Under the pieces are notes generated by a model. That model saw nothing but the letters and a program-made list of their open reading frames with translations. It had not been told where the DNA came from and searched no databases. This document shows positions 20,901 through 27,564 of a stretch of DNA of 64,000 bases, one piece after another. Source of the DNA: Pseudomarimonas arenosa. Lineage in GTDB: Bacteria > Pseudomonadota > Gammaproteobacteria > Xanthomonadales > Xanthomonadaceae. A program made the translations under genes and the position numbers. The stretch spans positions 1 through 64,000 of the forward strand of contig NZ_JACYTR010000013.1 of assembly GCF_014841215.1 (NCBI RefSeq), read 5' to 3'. Each line of letters opens with the position of its first letter. Positions within the stretch are counted from its first letter, which is position 1.

Positions 20901-22837
20901 ATGCCGGCCTGCTCCAAGGTCAGCAGTTCGCCCTCATCGGTGCGACCATTGCCATTGGCGTCGCGCCATACACGCAGCTCGGCAAACCCGCTGTCCGTCG
21001 CGTCGATCACCCCGTCCTGATTCTCATCCAGCTCACGCAGCGCTTCGAAACCATGCGCCGCCAGACTGCCATTGGCCAAACGGGTATTGCTGCCAAACAT
21101 CTCGCGACCGGAATCGATCCGCCCGTTGCCATCCAGATCGCGCACCAGGAACCCATCATCGGCCCCGGCCCAGGCCGTGCTCTCACGCATGCCATTGGCA
21201 TCGTGATCGAAGTAGCGATGGCGGCTCCGCTCGACCGTCTCCACCCCATCGCCATCCAGATCGATCACAATCGGCGAAGTGCGCGTCTCGGCATCGTCGA
21301 AGTCCGGATCTTCATCGTTGTCGTCGTCGTCGTCGTCTTCCTCTTCCTCGAGCACGATTCCGAGGTCGTTGCTGGGCTTGGAGAACTCGTTGATCGTAAT
21401 CGACTCTCCCGACTCATTGGTCACGGTCAGGGTGTCGCCGCTCAGCACATAGGTAAAGCGACCGTCTTCGCTGTAGTACGTGTTGGCCGGATCGCCTTCC
21501 TCATGCACACCACCGACCAGTTGCGCGCCGTTCCATAGCACTTCTCCGCTACCATCTTCGTCGCGCAACGAATCTCCATTGCCGACTCGATAGGTATCAA
21601 AGCCGTTGCCGCCAACTAGAACGTCCTCGCCTGCGTCGCCCTGAAGAATGTCCCGTCCCTCACCGCCGTTAAGGAAGTCATTGCCCTCGCCGCCTTCCAG
21701 AATGTCGTCGCCGTCCTGGCCAATCAATGCATCTGTTCCGGCCAAACCGCGTAGTGTGTCCTGGACATCTGAGCCAACTAACAGGTCGTTGTGCTGTTGA
21801 TTGGTTGAAGTCAGGTTGTAGCCGTCACGGGTGGAGCCTTGCAGGGTCCCACCGGCCGCGTCCATGACCTGGATATCGAGATAGTTGATGTCCGCAACGC
21901 CAACCACTGTGTTGTCCGGGTTGTTAACCCGTTCAACGAAGCGATCCAGCAGCGCGTCCCCAGCGACCGCTAGACTTTGCTCCAATGTCTGTACAGCTGA
22001 GCGACTGGCGTCAGCCACATGCGCCAGAACGGCAGCATAGTCGTTGTTGGCTCGGCCCACGTTCGCGCTGTAGCGCTGTTCGTAGGCCATGATGATCGAG
22101 CGATGCTCGGTATACATTCGGTACACGTCAACGCTGGCGTCGTCACTGATGTTCGATGCGTCAACGCCCGACTCGTAGAGTCCGAACAGCTGACTTTCGA
22201 AGTAGCGCCGCTTGGCGATGCCGTTACCCGCTGACGCCCCCCCATTATTGCGGTAGCGCATGTCATACCAAACGGCCGCGCGATCGCCAGCTGCAATGGA
22301 AGCCTGCATGTTCGGCCCCACCAGGGCAGGGCTGTTCCAGCAGAATGAAAGAAGGGCCAGACGCTCATAGCTCTGCGTTACGCCAGCGGCTCGGCCATCG
22401 AGCACGGTCTCATAACGCGGCGCCAGTTCGTCGAAAATCTCACGCACTTGGTCGTCGGTCAGCTCAAAGCTGGCGCTTGGATCGCCAAGATAGTTCTGAA
22501 TCAGCAGATCAACCTGATTGTTATTGGCGGCCACTTGCCCGCGCCAATCGGTCGAGAAGATCGCCGCCAGCGAATTGAACAGGGTTTGATTCGCCGTTGA
22601 TGAGGTGGGGCTCCACGCGGCGTCTCCCAGAACGACCTGCAAGACTTCAACCAGATTGTCCCGCACACGTAAGTTGAAGCCGCAGCCAATGGTCGGAATG
22701 CCAACATTGTCGGCATAAGTAGTGCGGGCCGGATGCCCGCTTTCTTCGAGCTGCAGGATGATCAGGTAGCGCAAATACTCGTAAGTACCAGGTGTCGCAC
22801 TGCTGCCGCTGGGCAGAGGGGTGTAGGTGATAGGCAT
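14990..22837 (-). CDS. Giant RTX protein with N-terminal lysozyme-like domain (type I secretion substrate)
   Basis: The 2615-residue protein has no Sec signal. Residues 20-230 resemble a GH24 (T4-type) lysozyme, with Glu31/32, Asp43 and Thr49 in the order of the T4 catalytic residues and the TIGxGF turn. A first RTX block lies at ~350-420 and an Asp/Glu run at ~495-510. Residues ~515-710 contain calcium loops (DLDGDG, DLDGNG, DANGNGR), and ~710-920 are helical. From ~925 to ~2420 come dozens of GGxGxDxLx nonapeptides mixed with ~100-residue modules (xDNVExLxL) and HCBP-type blocks. The last ~170 residues lack repeats and should hold the secretion signal. It ends the operon that encodes its likely exporter. 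The function may be secreted peptidoglycan cleavage; a structural surface role is possible. Confidence 0.85.
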   Translation of the reverse strand: MPITYTPLPSGSSATPGTYEYLRYLIILQLEESGHPARTTYADNVGIPTIGCGFNLRVRDNLVEVLQVVLGDAAWSPTSSTANQTLFNSLAAIFSTDWRGQVAANNNQVDLLIQNYLGDPSASFELTDDQVREIFDELAPRYETVLDGRAAGVTQSYERLALLSFCWNSPALVGPNMQASIAAGDRAAVWYDMRYRNNGGASAGNGIAKRRYFESQLFGLYESGVDASNISDDASVDVYRMYTEHRSIIMAYEQRYSANVGRANNDYAAVLAHVADASRSAVQTLEQSLAVAGDALLDRFVERVNNPDNTVVGVADINYLDIQVMDAAGGTLQGSTRDGYNLTSTNQQHNDLLVGSDVQDTLRGLAGTDALIGQDGDDILEGGEGNDFLNGGEGRDILQGDAGEDVLVGGNGFDTYRVGNGDSLRDEDGSGEVLWNGAQLVGGVHEEGDPANTYYSEDGRFTYVLSGDTLTVTNESGESITINEFSKPSNDLGIVLEEEEDDDDDDNDEDPDFDDAETRTSPIVIDLDGDGVETVERSRHRYFDHDANGMRESTAWAGADDGFLVRDLDGNGRIDSGREMFGSNTRLANGSLAAHGFEALRELDENQDGVIDATDSGFAELRVWRDANGNGRTDEGELLTLEQAGIASINTQWQDSTRIDSAGQAHRQEGTATRTDGSTAAVSDVWFDVDAGRRIADFEGEISNELLRLPNARGFGNLPDLRQAMAGDPVLRAMVEAFMAETDAGARDAMLEGLIFQWAGVTDVDPNSRDPRSHYGHVMDARQLIVLEQLVGRGYLGTWCWGQRDPNPHGGAAPLLIAEFNRFAQFVRAQLLAQTDAELSDFVQGGMASGYRQPLVDWAEFVSAAGEMRSQGDLDALGRAVEVLRGLGTYSSDFRTAMEQAFGQVLAHWPDLAPVFNAPSLIGTDHNDRLLGRSIDELIIGGLGDDQLSGGAGNDTYYYRLGDGADRIYDSSGNDQLVFLEGISAADIRVGRDMTSILIEIGSGDEAGSIRIDNVFDENGHLREGVLESVRFHDGTVWSLNDLLARIVLPVTEQADVLYGSIVADVIDGLGGDDQIMGLDGNDQLNGGAGNDTLLGGNGNDILIGGNGNDRLNGGAGSDTYRFAAGFGSDEIENYDNSPGRQDRIEFLAGISASDVQVTRQGLDLILSFANGDRLRVRNHFSDDGLGASSINEIRFADGTVWSALQLRNEALRGTEQADQLTGYAEDDVIDGGAGDDTVYGLDGNDQLRGGEGHDRLYGGQGDDRLLGGEGNDRLQGDDGNDLLEGQAGNDHLDGGYGDDRLFGGEGNDELHGGIGDDQLIGGLGDDRLIGGAGDDRYYFARGDGRDAILDRQGQTTIYISNLSLDELIFRREGTSLVVSFATSEGDEIRLEQFFSELTGLALGGIMIDSGSGAPWMLSPSDLDLQVLLGTSRMDLIQGNVLNNEIDGLAGDDVIFAGEGDDLVTGGEGADQLFGEAGRDHLDGGAGNDRLDGGADADHLAGADGDDELLGAAGNDRLYGGEGNDLLDGGVGDDLMEGGAGDDVYRVDSAADQVVEHDDQGTDRVQSSISLSLPDNVEVLELVGEAEIDASGSARSDTLQGNAARNVLRGLAGDDRLEGRAGDDELHGDAGNDVLNGGSGRDQMLGGSGDDVYHVDNVGDQVIEAAGEGHDIVYASSDFRSSGNVEELRLVEGSAGYELVGHDGDEQLFGNSSDNRLDGGEGADYLEGGAGNDTYVVDHVDDQVVEAESEGEDTVEASIDYVLGDTLENLRLLHEQNLNGTGNAGDNRIEGNDGNNRLDGGAGDDELIGGWGDDYMIIDSAGDRVVEHEDQGEDTVERHFETDLVLADNVENLILGSGVITGNGNELDNRIEGNAGDNRLGGWQGEDELHGLAGNDALFGGQDQDRLFGGEGNDYLDGGSDADHLEGGVGDDTYIVDHADDVVVEQAGGGNDRVQATVDHSLSDNVEILFLQGSQAIDGTGNALNNYLSGNSASNVLSGLSGNDTLVGGGGDDLLIGGAGDDHYVIDADSGSDVIDNSGGGFDGVFVNGVARDRLSFSRDGDDLLISIDGNEVPALRVLNHFLGGEHAIDFVQPAGGNYLTTADINALVAGGSTGGEFDRVVEGTAAGEQLLGSNGRDHLNGLGGNDQLFGFAGDDLLQGGDGNDYLAGGNGSGNGSGNDRLEGGAGNDTLAGEDGDDTMLGGAGNDHYVYGGGQDVIDNRGGGTDVLFFNNGISLDRLGFSRDGDDLVIYVDGNLAQSVRVLGHFLGADSALDYVQPAGGSLLNPAAIAARLSPMPGAPAPDPDPEPDPGEPEPGEGDYANTIEGSAAGEQLLGTNDTDLIRGLAGDDQLFAFAGNDRLEGGDGDDYLSGGNGSFSGSGDDRLLGGSGDDTLVGEDGNDWLQGGAGNDTYFFRAGDGSDTIDNRGGGSDWVYFDGVDRERLSFHRDGDDLLIRVDGDSAQQVRVLNHFLGGEQAIAYVQPGDGGYALSAQDINGLLTAGKTVEFADSAEQIEYLRELMWGEAPSLMPTVQRTAAPVIGPEAPVGGFPSGPVADRNADLQRELGRLLEGMAGFGAEGGSAIDPSLIEINCPQQLPLAGSAEPAPTHRSPRECAYF
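15570..20060 (-). repeat. RTX nonapeptide-coding tandem repeats
   Basis: The coding sequence repeats in imperfect 27-bp units encoding GGxGxDxLx, which bind calcium and fold into parallel beta-rolls after secretion. Larger units are visible too: five modules around xDNVExLxLxG (about 16900-18150), and three near-identical C-terminal modules carrying EGxAAGEQLLG (about 15830, 16450) and the segment RDGDDLLIxxDG. The array is protein-coding and not a CRISPR. Confidence 0.85.
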
Positions 22838-23105
22838 AGCTTGTTCTCGCAGGCGAGCAAGCCCGGCCCGGCTGCGCGGACACTTCTGGCAATTCGCTCA
22901 GATTCAGGGCTTGCGGTGAATAGTCTGTTGTGAGTTCGATGCGACTAGAGCTCAGCGTCCGTGCTGTATTCCTCCTTTCCTCATTGAATTGTGTGGCGCG
23001 CTACGCGCTTTTTATCTTCGTGCTTCAGGGCCTGCTCGGCAGCCTGCCTCTACGGTGGTCGCCTTGGTGGACTCAGGCTGGCCTGAAAATCCGCAAGCTA
23101 GGCCG
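22838..23105 (-). other. Gap before the RTX gene with an orphan Shine-Dalgarno and a short hairpin
   Basis: These 268 bp separate the RTX gene from the gene upstream. On the minus strand GGAAAGGAGG (22971-22980) is a perfect ribosome-binding sequence, but no ATG, GTG or TTG follows at normal spacing. On the plus strand GCGCG-CTA-CGCGC then TTTTT (22996-23013) looks like a short terminator that could block antisense transcription. The RTX start itself has only a weak ribosome-binding site. A separate RTX promoter is possible but not evident. Confidence 0.4.
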
Positions 23106-24176
23106 CTAAGGGAACTGCGTCCGAACACGCACTTGCGGTTGGGCGCTGAACTTGCACATCGGCGGCAGACTGCTTGTAGGGAAAAAAGCCAGATAATCAC
23201 CATCCACCTCCCCCATCAGGACCGCGCGGCCCTGGTAGTCAAACACACGCGGTTGGCGAAACTGCTTGCGAGGGAGGAACCCCTGGGCGTCTTCCGGCGC
23301 GAGCGCCTGACTCAATTCACTGTTCTTGAACTCGCCGGTGGCGGCGTCGACCTCAATCAACCACTCATAGATGCCTCCGCACCCACTGCCCGAGTGGTGC
23401 TGAAGGTGAGCGAGCTGAATCGAGGACTCCGAATCCGACACCGGCAGCTGTAGTGATCTGAGCTCGTCGACACTCCGACCGACAAGCATTCGGTACTCGC
23501 CGGGCACGGCAGCCTGTTCGCTCCAGGGCAAGGTCGGGAGTTGACCCGATGCAATCGCTTCGCAAAGGGAGGGTTCTTCCGAATGCTCGACCTTGAGTGC
23601 TATTTCAGAGATCGACTCGATCAGACACAGGGGCTTGCGCCGTGAGTCAACGAATCGCGAGACGATCCTCGGCGTGTCGTCGCTGGCCATGCTGACTACG
23701 AGCAGCTCGCCATCAAGGGTATACAACCGATCTCGAGTCCCCCACGCAGCCCAGCGTAGCTCCTCTTGCATCTCCACCGACAAGGCTTCCGATCCATGCC
23801 ATTGCAAGGCTTCAAAGGACTCGTTCTTCAGCGCCTCAAGCGAGATCACCGAGGATGTACTACATGAACCCGTGCTCGTCACCCTGATGAGCGCATCGAA
23901 GCCTGATTCCGCGTCGAGTCTAATAGCTCCTTCCATCTGATATAGCCCAGTTGCACTGATCTGTTCAGCCAACTCATTGGCTAACGCCACGTCTGACACT
24001 GTCGCAATGCTTTCCGCCAGCAAACCAGCATTGCTGGCAGCAACGACTCGCTCACATGTGTGGGCATCGCTCGATGCAGCAATAGGAGCACCTAGCGCCA
24101 AAGCAAGCAGCAGTAAAGCGCAAGCTCTTAAGTTCTGCTGGACACGATCAAGCCTCGTGGCTCGAACCTCTCGCAT
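23106..24176 (-). CDS. Exported protein of unknown function in the type I secretion locus (longer paralogue)
   Basis: The 356-residue protein has an N-terminal hydrophobic segment (ACALLLLALALGAPIAASS), a likely signal peptide. The mature part opens with CERVVAASNAG. Residues 101-107 read STGSCST, followed by EALQW and RWAAWGTRDRLYTLDG at ~141-156. The same order of motifs occurs in the 204-residue protein at 25529-26143, so the two are paralogues. The second half has paired cysteines (CLIES, SLCEAI, GSGCGG, MCKF), suggesting a disulfide-bonded periplasmic domain. I chose the ATG at 24176, close to GAGGGAGTGGAG; a GTG at 24218 is the alternative. I do not recognise the family. Placement suggests it assists, or protects the cell from, the RTX product. 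Confidence 0.75.
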   Translation of the reverse strand: MREVRATRLDRVQQNLRACALLLLALALGAPIAASSDAHTCERVVAASNAGLLAESIATVSDVALANELAEQISATGLYQMEGAIRLDAESGFDALIRVTSTGSCSTSSVISLEALKNESFEALQWHGSEALSVEMQEELRWAAWGTRDRLYTLDGELLVVSMASDDTPRIVSRFVDSRRKPLCLIESISEIALKVEHSEEPSLCEAIASGQLPTLPWSEQAAVPGEYRMLVGRSVDELRSLQLPVSDSESSIQLAHLQHHSGSGCGGIYEWLIEVDAATGEFKNSELSQALAPEDAQGFLPRKQFRQPRVFDYQGRAVLMGEVDGDYLAFFPTSSLPPMCKFSAQPQVRVRTQFP

Positions 24177-24283
24177 CTCCACTCCCTCATTAGATGATCT
24201 GTTCAATGTCTCGACCACTTGACCACCAAGGTCACCACGGTATTGAGGAGACAGCCGAGTGCATTACTAGAGTCGACATTGAC

Positions 24284-25429
24284 TTAGTCCTCTGCAACTC
24301 GAGTTTGCTGTGACTGCTTCTCGCTCCAGATTCTCTCTTGCGCGAGATATCGAATGGGCCGCGCTTTACCTGATTGCAAAATCAGGCCAATGCCCAAGTC
24401 CGGCAACAGGGCGGCGCGTGGGTGGCTGCTGTTGGCGCGGTAACGCCAAGCGACGCCGCTGTTGAGGTCCACAAGCTCGACCTTGCCCTTGCCGTAAGTT
24501 CCTGCCAGCACCAACCAGGGCTCGCCGGCAGTGAAGCCGGCCCAGTTCACTGTCTGCAGCGTAATGTTGTAGCTGCGTCGCGGTTGCAGGTTGTTCGCAT
24601 CCCATTCGATCACCTGCGGCGCCTGCTTGTCCCGATGAGCCTGAGAGGCAGAAATCAATCGATCCTGATCGACAAACATCAAAGCGTAGATTCGCTGAGC
24701 GCGGAACTCTGCTGATACCGGCTGCTGCTGACTGATCTGCAAGTTTGGCGAACCGTCCTGGTCAACAAGACGCATTATCGAGATCAGGCCATCCGAGGTT
24801 CCGACGGCGATTCGATCGGACTCGGCTCCCACTGCAAGCGCATCCACTTCGCCCTCGAATTTGAGCGCTTTTCTGAGCAAACTGCGCTTTGCATGATCGT
24901 AAATCAGTAGACGATCAGAGTCGGCGATGAGATAGATGCCCGGACGGAGACTCGCTGCGATCGGCCCAGGCGCAATCATGTCTGAGAGTGCGTGCAAGAG
25001 CTCACCCGTTCGCGCGTCCCAAATTCTCGTTCCGCGTTCATCCGACCTGTCTGGATGCCCAGAACGCGAGTTACTGAGCAAGATGCCATCTTTGGCACCA
25101 AACGCCAGAAACTCGGTGCGCCATGGGTGGGCCTGAAAGGCGGTGCGTGAACCGGGCTGGTTTGGGTCCCATAGCTCAAGCCGACCACTTTCCCGACCTA
25201 CGGCCAGCATCTTCAGTTCGGGATCGTAGACCACCGTGCTGGGGCGATCATCGATTTCTTTGTTGGCCGCAATGAATGTCTGCCAAAAGCTCTCTGCCGT
25301 CCTTTCGTCTAGTTCAGACATGGCCCACAGCGCAAGCAACGATACGGCCGGCACCAGTAGCAAGCCGATGACCAACCACCAGGGCTTTCGCGCCGGCCGC
25401 GCATCGGGTGATTTTGTCTCTTTGCTCAT
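24284..25429 (-). CDS. Membrane-anchored WD40-like beta-propeller protein
   Basis: The 381-residue protein has a short basic cytoplasmic start, one transmembrane helix (WWLVIGLLLVPAVSLLALWA, residues ~18-37), and then a propeller-like domain. Blade-like motifs include DPELKMLAVGRESGRLELWD, RGTRIWDARTGELLHAL and KVELVDLNSG. Such propellers are scaffolds for protein contacts and would face the periplasm here. AAGGAG abuts the ATG, an unusually short spacing. It lies between the two paralogous exported proteins in the secretion locus, suggesting an accessory role. No enzyme motif is visible. Confidence 0.75.
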   Translation of the reverse strand: MSKETKSPDARPARKPWWLVIGLLLVPAVSLLALWAMSELDERTAESFWQTFIAANKEIDDRPSTVVYDPELKMLAVGRESGRLELWDPNQPGSRTAFQAHPWRTEFLAFGAKDGILLSNSRSGHPDRSDERGTRIWDARTGELLHALSDMIAPGPIAASLRPGIYLIADSDRLLIYDHAKRSLLRKALKFEGEVDALAVGAESDRIAVGTSDGLISIMRLVDQDGSPNLQISQQQPVSAEFRAQRIYALMFVDQDRLISASQAHRDKQAPQVIEWDANNLQPRRSYNITLQTVNWAGFTAGEPWLVLAGTYGKGKVELVDLNSGVAWRYRANSSHPRAALLPDLGIGLILQSGKARPIRYLAQERIWSEKQSQQTRVAED

Positions 25430-25528
25430 CTCCTTGTTAAGACCTCATGTTGGGCGATTCCCGCTGCAGCAGGCCAGACGCGGTGTAGCAGCCAGTTAAG
25501 TGTAGCAAGTTCGCAGACGATTGATTGA

Positions 25529-26143
25529 TCACATCGCTCGCCCGGGATTCTGCAAGGCTTCTCTTGTTCGCGTCGCCAGGCTCACAGTGGCGTTGTGCGC
25601 ACTGGCTTCTGGCGTAAGCGTGGACTCTTTGATCAGCGCAATCTGGCCATCAATCAGGAACAGGCCGTCCTCGCTACCCCACCCTGCCCAGGTGAGCGCC
25701 TCCTGCGCCTGAGTGGGCAACTGTTGCCACCCCAACCATCGCAGCGCCTCGGGCCCCTCACGCTCAAACGCGTCTAGCCCGATCAGGGCGCTGGAACTGC
25801 ATGATCCGGCGCTGATCATCCGAACCAAGGGTTCCACCACGCCGGGGGTGGCGACGTTGATGACTTCGGCATGCTGAACTTCGCCGTTTGCCAAGGCGGA
25901 CGCGAGCACATCGCTTGCAATCGGCGCCATCGCTTCGGCAAGTCTGGCCTGCGACAACTGCCCCGCGTTGCTCGCTTCGATCACCTTGTCGCACCACGGG
26001 TGTGGAGCACAGATTGCGAGCGTCGGGGCCAGCACGGCGATCAGGCCAAACAGGCAAGCTGTCTCGCCCATACCTGCGCCCTTACTACCCCGGCCTGGAA
26101 TGGCAGTCCAAGCAATCCGCACGGCTGCAAATCCCCTGCTCAT
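25529..26143 (-). CDS. Exported protein of unknown function in the type I secretion locus (shorter paralogue)
   Basis: The 204-residue protein starts in an ATGA overlap with the hlyD-type gene and has GAGGGAG before the ATG, so it is translationally coupled. A hydrophobic segment at ~29-45 (ACLFGLIAVLAPTLAICA) is a probable signal peptide. The mature part shares motifs with the 356-residue neighbour: CDKVIEASNAGQL, SAGSCSS (111-117), PEALRWLG and TWAGWGSEDGLFLIDGQ. It lacks the whole second half of the longer protein, so it is either a short family member or a truncated duplicate. Its function is unknown; candidate roles are chaperone, immunity protein or secretion accessory. Confidence 0.7.
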   Translation of the reverse strand: MSRGFAAVRIAWTAIPGRGSKGAGMGETACLFGLIAVLAPTLAICAPHPWCDKVIEASNAGQLSQARLAEAMAPIASDVLASALANGEVQHAEVINVATPGVVEPLVRMISAGSCSSSALIGLDAFEREGPEALRWLGWQQLPTQAQEALTWAGWGSEDGLFLIDGQIALIKESTLTPEASAHNATVSLATRTREALQNPGRAM

Positions 26144-27564
26144 CGCTCCCTCAGCGCCTCTGATGAATGGCTGCGCAGCGGACTGAGCAGAAAGTCGATG
26201 ATGCGCCGCTGACCGGTCTTCACCTCAACGCTGACGTTCATACCAGCGCTGAGCCGCACATCGACGCCGTCAATGGTGAGCGCGGATCGCTCGAGGCGCA
26301 CCCGGGCGGGAAAGACCAGCCCGAGTTGTTCGTCCTGGGCGGCGTCGAGCGAAACCGATTCAACTTCGCCTTCGAGGTGGCCATACCGGGTGTAGGGAAA
26401 GCTCTCCACCTTTACCGTTACGATCTGGCCGCTGCGGACAAAGCCAATGTCCTTGTTCAGTACCTGCGCCTCGATCTCCAGCGACTCATCATCGGGCACC
26501 ACCACCATCAACGGCTGTGCCGGTGTCACCACGCCGCCGACGCTATGCACGGCCAGTTGTTGCACGGTGCCGCTGACCGGTGCGCGCAGGGCCATCAGGC
26601 GATCGCGCTGGTCGGCCTTGGCCAGCTCTGCCTGCAACTGCCGGGCTTGCTCGGCGGCTTCACGTTGACCGTCGAGCACTTGGCGTCGGGTGTCATTGCG
26701 CAGCACATCGAGTTCGTCCTTGGCAGCCGCCAGTGCGGAACGCACTTCATGCAGGCGATTGCGCTGGGCCGCCAGATCACGCTCGGCATCGATGCGCTGC
26801 TGCTCGACCAGCAGATAGTCGTGGCGGCCGACATGACCCTTCTCCACCAGGCGGCCGTAGTCCAGCGCTCGTTCGGCGGCGATCCTGGCCGAGGCATTGA
26901 GCGGCTCGACGCTGGCGCTCAGCGTGTCCAGTTCGGCCTGACGCTGTGCGATGCTGGCTTCCAGCGCCTGATGGCGGGCGCGATACGCCTCGAACTGACT
27001 GCTGGCGAGTTGCTGCTCGGCGCTCAACCGGCTTTCCGGTAGATCTGCCGGCAGATCGTCGGCGGCCGCCAGCAGCGGCGCACTGCCGGTTTGCAGGCCC
27101 AACGCCAGGGCGCTGAAGCGAAGCTCGGCCAAGCGCGCGTCGAGCAGGCCGGTTCGGGCTTGCTGCAGGTCGGCCTGGGCGAGGGTGGCATCCAGTTCGA
27201 TCAGCAGGTCACCGGCCTGCACGCTCTGGCCATCGCGCACCAGGATGCGCTTGACCACCGCGGTCTCGACCGGCTGCACCAGTTTGCTGCGCGAGCCGAC
27301 CACGGTGCGGCCCTGTGCCACCGCCACGATATCGACCTGGCCGACGCAGGCCCAGATCAAGGCCACGCTGAACAAGGCGATCAGACAGCGCATCGTCCAT
27401 CGGGCCGTCGGTGAAGTCGGTTGTTCGATCAGTTCAAGATGCGCGGGCAGAAAGGCAAGCTCATCCGGGCTGCGCTTGACCGGCTCCATGCTGGCGCGCT
27501 CAGCCCAGGCACCGCGCCAGACGGCGGCATAGCGCTTTAGTAAGGCGACCCAGGCGGCGCTCAT
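26140..27564 (-). CDS. HlyD-family type I secretion membrane fusion protein
   Basis: This 474-residue adaptor would link the inner-membrane ABC transporter to a TolC-like outer-membrane channel. It has a cytoplasmic N-terminus, one membrane helix (residues ~55-80) and a lipoyl-type half (VVKRILVRDGQSVQAGDLLIELD). A long helical hairpin follows, with coiled-coil heptads around residues ~105-290. The second lipoyl half contains LRAPVSGTVQQLAV, and a beta-barrel C-terminus ends the domain set. The ATG directly follows the transporter stop codon (TAGATG). The stop overlaps the next gene by ATGA. No tolC gene is present in the window. Confidence 0.93.
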   Translation of the reverse strand: MSAAWVALLKRYAAVWRGAWAERASMEPVKRSPDELAFLPAHLELIEQPTSPTARWTMRCLIALFSVALIWACVGQVDIVAVAQGRTVVGSRSKLVQPVETAVVKRILVRDGQSVQAGDLLIELDATLAQADLQQARTGLLDARLAELRFSALALGLQTGSAPLLAAADDLPADLPESRLSAEQQLASSQFEAYRARHQALEASIAQRQAELDTLSASVEPLNASARIAAERALDYGRLVEKGHVGRHDYLLVEQQRIDAERDLAAQRNRLHEVRSALAAAKDELDVLRNDTRRQVLDGQREAAEQARQLQAELAKADQRDRLMALRAPVSGTVQQLAVHSVGGVVTPAQPLMVVVPDDESLEIEAQVLNKDIGFVRSGQIVTVKVESFPYTRYGHLEGEVESVSLDAAQDEQLGLVFPARVRLERSALTIDGVDVRLSAGMNVSVEVKTGQRRIIDFLLSPLRSHSSEALRER

